A stretch of 5,558 bases of DNA from Lysobacterales bacterium (GTDB lineage: Bacteria; Pseudomonadota; Gammaproteobacteria; Xanthomonadales; SZUA-36), in contig JAPHTE010000366.1 in the NCBI GenBank assembly GCA_026196445.1, positions 1 to 5,558 on the forward strand. Direction: 5' to 3'. This document shows, one piece after another, positions 1 through 4,392 of this stretch (within the stretch, counting starts at the first letter, position 1; each line of letters starts with the position of its first letter). Made by a program: the position numbers and the translations under genes. Under the pieces are notes generated by a model. It was not told the DNA's origin and made no database searches. It was given only the letters and a program-made list of their open reading frames with translations.

Positions 1-3
1 CCG

Positions 4-792
4 ATGAAACACCGGCCGCGTAAACGATTTGGTCAAAATTTTCTGCGTGATGACAGGGTCATTGAACGTATCGTTGCCTGTATCGCACCACAGGCATCGG
101 ACCTGCTGGTAGAGATCGGGCCGGGTCAGGCAGCCCTGACACATCCTCTGCTGGATAGCGGCGCTGAACTGCACCTGGTCGAAATCGACCGTGACCTCGT
201 CACCCGGCTGCGGGATCAGTTTACCGGTTACGACAGTGTCACCGTGCACGAATGCGACGCCTTGCAGGCCGACCTGTCCGAAATCACCCGGGGTCGCCCT
301 TTCAGGCTGGTCGGCAACCTGCCGTACAATATCTCGACACCGCTTATATTCCACGTATTGCAGTGGCACCGGCAAATCCGGGATATGCATTTCATGTTGC
401 AAAAAGAGGTTGTGGAACGCATGGCGGCCAGCCCCGGCAGCCGTACCTATGGGCGGCTGTCGGTCATGACTGCTTACCATTGTGACGTCACGCCCTTGTT
501 TGACGTCAGCCCGGAAAGTTTCTCACCGGTACCCGCAGTACACTCCAGCATCGTGCGTCTCAACCCGCTCGCTGCACCCAGGGTCGATGCCGGGTCTCTG
601 GATAACCTGGAACGCGTAGTCACGACCGCCTTTTCCCAGCGGCGCAAAACATTGCGCAACGGTTTGCGCACGCTGTTCACCGCCGAGCAAATCATTGCAG
701 CCGGGATCGACCCGGCCCACAGGGCAGAGCAACTCAGCCTGTCGCAATTTGCCGCACTCGCCAGGAGTCTGTCGTATGATGCAGACCACTAG
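4..792 (+). CDS. rsmA: 16S rRNA (adenine(1518)-N(6)/adenine(1519)-N(6))-dimethyltransferase RsmA (KsgA)
   Basis: RsmA uses S-adenosylmethionine to dimethylate two adjacent adenines in the 3'-terminal helix 45 of 16S rRNA, a late step in 30S subunit assembly in the cytoplasm. The protein has 262 residues (E. coli: 273). It carries the family opening RKRFGQNFL (6-14), SAM-binding motif I VEIGPGQAAL (36-45), the acidic VEID after strand 2 (59-62), catalytic motif IV NLPYNIS (105-111), QKEVVERM (133-140), and the C-terminal markers FSPVPAVHSSIVRL (173-186) and AFSQRRKTLRNGL (209-221). The start is the first ATG in the window, and the frame is open back to base 1. E. coli has about five more residues before RKRFGQNFL, so the true start could lie just upstream; its ribosome binding site cannot be seen. 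The stop is followed three bases later by apaG in the same frame. The identification is firm; only the start is open. Confidence 0.97.
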   Translation: MKHRPRKRFGQNFLRDDRVIERIVACIAPQASDLLVEIGPGQAALTHPLLDSGAELHLVEIDRDLVTRLRDQFTGYDSVTVHECDALQADLSEITRGRPFRLVGNLPYNISTPLIFHVLQWHRQIRDMHFMLQKEVVERMAASPGSRTYGRLSVMTAYHCDVTPLFDVSPESFSPVPAVHSSIVRLNPLAAPRVDAGSLDNLERVVTTAFSQRRKTLRNGLRTLFTAEQIIAAGIDPAHRAEQLSLSQFAALARSLSYDADH

Positions 793-795
793 CTT

Positions 796-1158
796 ATGAA
801 TATTCCCGTACAGGTCATCGCGCAACCCAAGTTTCTCGGGCAACACGAGGACAAGTTCGCCTTTGCTTACACGATATCCATCACCAACCAGTCCAGGCAC
901 AACATCACGTTGCGCAACCGCCACTGGATCATCACGCATGCGGATGGTTCGATCGAAGAAGTGATCGGTGAGGGAGTTATTGGTGAGACACCTGAACTGG
1001 CGCCGGGCAAGTCCTATAGTTACACCAGCGGTGCATTGATACCTACACCCGTGGGCTCCATGCGTGGATCCTACGGTTTTGTCACCGAGGACGGCCACTC
1101 GTTCCGTGCCGAGATACCAGAATTCACGCTGTACAGCCCGGACGCGCCTTTGCACTAG
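796..1158 (+). CDS. apaG: Co2+/Mg2+ efflux protein ApaG (ApaG-domain protein)
   Basis: ApaG is a small single-domain protein with an immunoglobulin-like beta fold. Its biochemical role is not settled; cobalt resistance and magnesium efflux phenotypes were reported in Salmonella (corD). The 120-residue product (E. coli: 125) shows the family pattern FAYTISITN (22-30), RHWIITHADG (42-51), EGVIGETPELAPGKSYSYTSG (about 59-79), TPVGSMRGSY (84-93) and a final IPEFTL (107-112). There is no signal peptide or membrane segment, so it is probably cytoplasmic. The start lies three bases after the rsmA TAG in the same frame. No purine-rich Shine-Dalgarno stands in the usual place, so translation probably depends on ribosomes finishing rsmA. 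apaH follows 17 bases downstream, the usual apaG-apaH pairing. Family assignment is secure; function is known only in outline. Confidence 0.95.
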   Translation: MNIPVQVIAQPKFLGQHEDKFAFAYTISITNQSRHNITLRNRHWIITHADGSIEEVIGEGVIGETPELAPGKSYSYTSGALIPTPVGSMRGSYGFVTEDGHSFRAEIPEFTLYSPDAPLH

Positions 1159-1175
1159 GCGGAGCCTGAATTCAG

Positions 1176-1994
1176 ATGGCTTCTACCTATCTTATTGGCG
1201 ATATCCAGGGTTGTTATGATTCCCTGCAGGCTTTGCTGCAAAAGATCGATTACGACCAGGCCAATGACCGCCTGTGGCTGTGTGGAGACCTGGTCAACCG
1301 TGGCGGCCAGTCACTGCAGGTTTTGAAACTGCTCATGAGCCTGGGTGAATCCGTCAGTGTCAGCCTCGGCAACCACGACCTGCACCTGCTGGCAACACAT
1401 GAACTCAACCTGGATGGCAAATCGGGGAATTCTGAATTCCACGCCATCATCAACGACCCGGATTGCGAAGCGTTGCTGGAATGGCTGCGTGGCCAGCCCC
1501 TGGCCTGCTTCTCGGAAGAGCACCGGATGCTGCGCGTACACGCTGGTGTAATACCGCAATGGGATGCACACGCGGCAGTCAGGCTCGGCCAGGAAGTTTC
1601 CACGGTTTTGCAATCCGATCAACGCGGCGAATTCCTGCGCCGCATGTACGGTAACCGCCCGCGGCGCTGGCGCGACAACCGCACCGGTTGGAAGCGACTG
1701 CGCCTGATCGCCAATATCCTGACCCGTTTGCGGTTCTGTAGCGCAGATGGCCGCTGCCTGTTCGATGCGTCCGGCCCACCGGGCAGCCAGGCGGAGGGCT
1801 ACCAGCCATGGTTCAAACACAAGCACCGTCTGACCCGTGATGTGACCGTCGCCTTCGGACACTGGGCGGCACTCGGCTTGCGTGTCAAGAAACGCTATCT
1901 CGCGCTGGATTCGGGTTGTGTGTGGGGTGGCAAGCTCAGCGCGCTGAGACTGGAAGACCGGTCCCTGTTCCAGGTCAAGTGTTCACGCAAATAA
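1176..1994 (+). CDS. apaH: Bis(5'-nucleosyl)-tetraphosphatase, symmetrical (ApaH)
   Basis: ApaH is a PPP-family metallophosphatase that cleaves Ap4A symmetrically to two ADP. It keeps stress-induced dinucleoside polyphosphates low and, in enterobacteria, removes Np4 caps from RNA. The product has 272 residues (E. coli: 280). Metal and phosphate motifs in order are GDIQGC (8-13), GDLVNRG (37-43), GNHDLHLL (65-72), HAGVIPQWD (122-130), AFGHWAALG (226-234) and LDSGCVWGG (244-252). The first motif has Gln11 where E. coli has His; from memory some other ApaH proteins, such as that of Haemophilus, also have Gln there. A GGAG at 1161-1164 lies 11 bases before the ATG and supports this start. The gene ends the rsmA operon and faces folA tail to tail across 7 bases, an adjacency also seen in E. 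coli. Function is confidently assigned from the full motif set. Confidence 0.96.
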   Translation: MASTYLIGDIQGCYDSLQALLQKIDYDQANDRLWLCGDLVNRGGQSLQVLKLLMSLGESVSVSLGNHDLHLLATHELNLDGKSGNSEFHAIINDPDCEALLEWLRGQPLACFSEEHRMLRVHAGVIPQWDAHAAVRLGQEVSTVLQSDQRGEFLRRMYGNRPRRWRDNRTGWKRLRLIANILTRLRFCSADGRCLFDASGPPGSQAEGYQPWFKHKHRLTRDVTVAFGHWAALGLRVKKRYLALDSGCVWGGKLSALRLEDRSLFQVKCSRK

Positions 1995-2001
1995 AGTACT
2001 T

Positions 2002-2490
2002 TTAAACGCGCTCTAATTCGATGACACAATAAGCCAACGGGTTCTTTTCGTCCGCCTCGAAGTGCTGCTCAGCGACCCTCTCCCACTGTGCGTCGTCCCA
2101 ATCGGGAAACCAGGTGTCCGCCTCGGGTTCGATATCGATCAGGGTCAGTACCATCCTGTCGGCCAACGGCATCGCCTGCTCATATAACTGGCCACCGCCG
2201 ATTACCATCACTTCCTGGCTGTTTGCAATCTGCAGTGCCTCGCGAAGTGAACCTGCGACTTCAATACCGTCAACCTCGAGCAAGGGGTTGCGGCTGACCA
2301 CGATGTTCTGCCTGCCCGGCAGGGGCCGGCCGATGGCCTGCCAGGTCTTGCGGCCCATCACCAGGGCCTTGCCCATGGTGGTGCGTTTGAAGTGTTGTAA
2401 CTCGGCCGGCAGGTGCCAGGGCATCCTGCCATCCAGGCCGATCGCCCTGTTCCTGCCCAGCGCGGCAACGAGGGTCAATTGCTGTTTCAC
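2002..2490 (-). CDS. folA: Dihydrofolate reductase (type I, FolA)
   Basis: FolA reduces dihydrofolate to tetrahydrofolate with NADPH, regenerating the cofactor oxidised by ThyA; it is the target of trimethoprim. From the GTG at 2490 the protein has 162 residues (E. coli: 159). Visible are LVAALGRNRAIG (7-18), the Met20-type loop and substrate site MPWHLPAELQHFKR (23-36), the NADPH-binding GRKTWQAIGRPLPGR (46-60), VMVIGGGQLYEQ (94-105) and LTLID...DTWFPD (115-130), with Thr116 matching E. coli Thr113. The catalytic acid is Glu30 rather than the Asp27 of E. coli; Glu at this site is known in vertebrate and some Bacillus enzymes. The frame is open further upstream, with GTG codons at 2508 and 2541, but homology begins just after 2490 and a GAGGG lies upstream of it. 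The gene is last in the lgt-thyA-folA unit and ends 7 bases from the apaH stop. Confidence 0.95.
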   Translation of the reverse strand: MKQQLTLVAALGRNRAIGLDGRMPWHLPAELQHFKRTTMGKALVMGRKTWQAIGRPLPGRQNIVVSRNPLLEVDGIEVAGSLREALQIANSQEVMVIGGGQLYEQAMPLADRMVLTLIDIEPEADTWFPDWDDAQWERVAEQHFEADEKNPLAYCVIELERV

Positions 2491-2501
2491 GTCCGTTCGA
2501 T

Positions 2502-2506
2502 CCCTC
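2502..2506 (-). promoter_or_regulatory. Shine-Dalgarno for folA, embedded in the thyA stop region
   Basis: Read on the minus strand, GAGGG lies 11 bases before the GTG at 2490 and overlaps the TGA stop of thyA. The spacing is somewhat long but usable. It favours the 2490 start over the GTG at 2508, which would overlap the thyA stop as GTGA and has no purine-rich sequence upstream. Confidence 0.45.
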
Positions 2507-3338
2507 ACACAGCGATGGGTGCTCTGATCGGGGGGTGGCACTGGTAATCCTGCAGCTCAAAATCTTCATAAACGAATTTGAACAGGTCTTTCCGGTGCGG
2601 GTTGATGCGCATTTTCGGCAGCGGGAACGGCTCACGTCCGAGCTGTGTCTGCACCTGCTCGAGGTGGTTCAGGTAGATGTGTACGTCACCCAGGGAAATG
2701 ATGAAATCCCCCGGCTCCAGGTCGAGCACCTGTGCGATCATCATGGTCAGCAGCGAGTAGGAGGCGATGTTGAATGGTACGCCCAGGAACACGTCGGCGC
2801 TGCGCTGGTACATCTGGCAACTGAGCCGGTTGTTGGCCACGTGGAACTGGAACATCATATGGCACGGCGGCAGGGCCTGTAATCCAGCCCTGGCGTTATC
2901 CTGCGGGCTGCGTGATTCGTCCGGCAACACGGCCGGATTCCAGGCGGAAATGATATGCCGGCGCGAATGCGGCCGGTGTTCCAGGTCATGCAGTAACTGC
3001 TTGACCTGGTCCAGGTGGCGGCCGTCCGGGGTCAGCCAGTCACGCCACTGGGCGCCGTAGACGGGCCCCAGGTTACCGTTTTCATCCGCCCACTCGTCCC
3101 AGATCGACACGCCGTTTTCTTTCAGATAGGCAATATTGGTATCACCTTTCAGGAACCACAACAATTCGTGGATGATGGAGCGTAGGTGTAACTTCTTGGT
3201 CGTCACGCATGGGAAACCCGCGGCCAGGTCAAAACGCATCTGGTAACCAAACAGGCTGATGGTGCCGGTGCCGGTCCGGTCCTCCTTGCGTGTGCCCTGG
3301 TCAAGGATATCATTCAAAAGTTGCAGGTAGTTATTCAT
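2505..3338 (-). CDS. thyA: Thymidylate synthase (ThyA)
   Basis: ThyA methylates dUMP to dTMP using methylene-tetrahydrofolate as both carbon donor and reductant, releasing dihydrofolate. The ATG at 3338 gives 277 residues, 13 more than E. coli. Key features are phosphate-binding Arg21 in DRTGTGT (20-26), HLRSIIHELLWFLKGDTNIAYL (51-72), WDEWADENG (80-88), Arg126-Arg127 in SRR, the nucleophile Cys159 in ALPPCH (155-160), QRSADVFLGVPFNIASY (178-194) with Asp182 and Asn190, and the His220/Tyr222 pair in GDVHIYLNH. The extra residues form a loop, about 138-153, just before the catalytic cysteine. I recall similar insertions in other gammaproteobacterial ThyA proteins, so this is probably a subfamily trait. 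The ATG overlaps the lgt stop as ATGA and has no strong Shine-Dalgarno, so translation is likely coupled to lgt. The frame extends upstream to 3449 inside lgt, but homology starts at this ATG. Confidence 0.97.
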   Translation of the reverse strand: MNNYLQLLNDILDQGTRKEDRTGTGTISLFGYQMRFDLAAGFPCVTTKKLHLRSIIHELLWFLKGDTNIAYLKENGVSIWDEWADENGNLGPVYGAQWRDWLTPDGRHLDQVKQLLHDLEHRPHSRRHIISAWNPAVLPDESRSPQDNARAGLQALPPCHMMFQFHVANNRLSCQMYQRSADVFLGVPFNIASYSLLTMMIAQVLDLEPGDFIISLGDVHIYLNHLEQVQTQLGREPFPLPKMRINPHRKDLFKFVYEDFELQDYQCHPPIRAPIAV

Positions 3339-4216
3339 GACTTGGTACTGGCCCCCGGGTTTTGTGGGTCGAACCGGTATGCAAAGAACATGACGATCAC
3401 GCCCGCAACGATCATCGGCAACGATAACAGCATACCCATGGTCAGCCATTGCATTGCAAGGAAACCGATGTGCTCGTCGGGTTGCCGGAAAAATTCCGCG
3501 ATCAACCTGAAAACACCGTAGCCCAGCAGGAACAGGCCTGCAACAGCGCCCTTCGGCCGTGGCCTAGCGGAGTACCACATCAGGATCAGGAACAGGGCCA
3601 GGCCTTCCAGGGCGGCCTGGTACAACTGACTCGGGTGCCTGGCGAAATGGTCCAGCGCGCCGGAGCGCCAGGCCTCGATGAGCGCCGGGTTTTCACCGGG
3701 CCTGAAGCCGGTCGACTTGGCAAAGATCATCGCCCACGGCACATCGCTCAGCCGGCCCCACAGCTCACCACCGATAAAATTACCCAGGCGCCCGAAGGCC
3801 AGGCCTAGTGGCACCATCGGGGCGACGAAATCCGCCACCTGCCAGAACGTCCTGCCTGTACGATGCGCGAACCAGGCCATGGCGGCTATCACGCCCAACA
3901 AGCCGCCATGAAACGACATCCCACCATCCCACACGCGGAATATCGACAACGGGTTTTGCAACAGCAGGTCGAAACCATAAAACAGCATATAACCGATACG
4001 CCCGCCCGCGATCACACCGAGCATGCCGTAAAACAGTACGTCGCTGACATCCTGTTTGCTCCAGCCGCGCCAGCCCTGGTGTAAGGCACGGTAATTTCCG
4101 AGCCACCAGAAGGCCAGGAACGCGAGCAAGTAGGTGACACCGTACCAATGAATATCCAATGGTCCGATGGATATTGCGACGGGGTCAAAGTTGACTAGAT
4201 AATATTTGCTTTGCAA
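3335..4216 (-). CDS. lgt: Phosphatidylglycerol--prolipoprotein diacylglyceryl transferase (Lgt)
   Basis: Lgt is an inner-membrane enzyme that moves diacylglycerol from phosphatidylglycerol onto the lipobox cysteine of prolipoproteins, the first step of lipoprotein maturation. The product has 293 residues (E. coli: 291) and several hydrophobic segments consistent with the family's seven-helix topology. Conserved residues fall at or near E. coli numbering: HWYG with Tyr25, GGRIGY (71-76), WDGGMSFHGG with His103 (96-105), the signature GRLGNFIGGELWGR (142-155) with Arg143, Asn146, Glu151 and Gly154, HPSQLYQ (194-200), and FRLIAEFFRQPD (236-247) with Arg237 and Glu241. Position 149 is Gly where E. 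coli has Asn. The start codon is TTG, seven bases after AGGTG; there is no ATG until residue 64, past essential Tyr25, so TTG is the only sensible start. The stop overlaps the thyA start as ATGA. It is the first gene of the lgt-thyA-folA unit. Confidence 0.96.
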   Translation of the reverse strand: MQSKYYLVNFDPVAISIGPLDIHWYGVTYLLAFLAFWWLGNYRALHQGWRGWSKQDVSDVLFYGMLGVIAGGRIGYMLFYGFDLLLQNPLSIFRVWDGGMSFHGGLLGVIAAMAWFAHRTGRTFWQVADFVAPMVPLGLAFGRLGNFIGGELWGRLSDVPWAMIFAKSTGFRPGENPALIEAWRSGALDHFARHPSQLYQAALEGLALFLILMWYSARPRPKGAVAGLFLLGYGVFRLIAEFFRQPDEHIGFLAMQWLTMGMLLSLPMIVAGVIVMFFAYRFDPQNPGASTKS

Positions 4217-4223
4217 AGATAAG

Positions 4224-4228
4224 CACCT
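4224..4228 (-). promoter_or_regulatory. Shine-Dalgarno deciding the TTG start of lgt
   Basis: On the minus strand AGGTG is followed by seven bases and then the TTG at 4216. This spacing is ideal. No ATG lies in frame between it and conserved Lgt residues, so it fixes the rare TTG as the initiation codon. Confidence 0.65.
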
Positions 4229-4254
4229 GTGGGGAACACCGGGAAAACGCAGGC

Positions 4255-4283
4255 AGCATATGCCAGACGCTCAATCGTAGCAA
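4255..4283 (-). promoter_or_regulatory. Candidate sigma-70 promoter for the lgt-thyA-folA unit
   Basis: On the minus strand a -35 candidate TTGCTA (4283-4278) and a -10 candidate TATGCT (4260-4255) are separated by exactly 17 bases, each matching consensus at four of six positions. Transcription would begin near 4248 and give a leader of about 32 bases, enough to hold the AGGTG ribosome binding site. A stronger -35 look-alike, TTGACC at 4306-4301, has no well-spaced -10. This is prediction by eye only. Confidence 0.4.
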
Positions 4284-4392
4284 GTGAGGCCTCGTCCTGT
4301 GGTCAAGTCACAAAAACCGCCAAGCGAAAGAGCACGTGGATGAGTTACACTGAACCCGCGCGGAGCTGTTACAGCGACAACGGTTAATAAAA

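Larger units (their letters stand above)
4217..4392. other. Divergent intergenic region between lgt and the permease gene
   Basis: This 176-base stretch is the only sizeable non-coding region in the window and must carry promoters for both directions. The lgt-proximal half holds the candidate promoter and Shine-Dalgarno listed separately. For the permease direction I see only a -10-like TACACT at 4346-4351 without a convincing -35, and an AT-rich run (4384-4393) just before the start codon. GCATATGC at 4256-4263 is an eight-base palindrome overlapping the lgt -10. I see no larger operator, riboswitch or hairpin-plus-U-run terminator. Confidence 0.6.

Noticed and set aside
523..1155. Minus-strand 210-residue open frame opposite rsmA and apaG
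   Set aside because: It lies entirely antisense to two well-identified genes, crosses their boundary, resembles no family I know and has no visible ribosome binding site.
1311..1862. Minus-strand 183-residue open frame opposite apaH
   Set aside because: apaH on the plus strand carries the full phosphatase motif set over the same bases; the antisense frame shows no family features.
1950..1973. Hairpin CTGGAA...TTCCAG considered as a terminator for apaH
   Set aside because: The stem has only six pairs with a 12-base loop, lies inside the coding region and has no following T-run.
2491..2541. Upstream extension of folA to the GTG at 2541
   Set aside because: It would add 17 residues not found in DHFR and overlap the end of thyA by 37 bases; the GTG at 2490, or possibly 2508, fits better.
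3339..3449. Upstream extension of thyA to an in-frame ATG at 3449
   Set aside because: The added 37 residues have no ThyA homology and lie inside the lgt coding sequence; the ATG at 3338 matches the family N-terminus.
4346..4351. TACACT as the permease -10 box
   Set aside because: No acceptable -35 is found at 16-18 bases upstream (4322-4329 is AAGCGAAA-like) and there is no extended -10, so it is not listed as a promoter.
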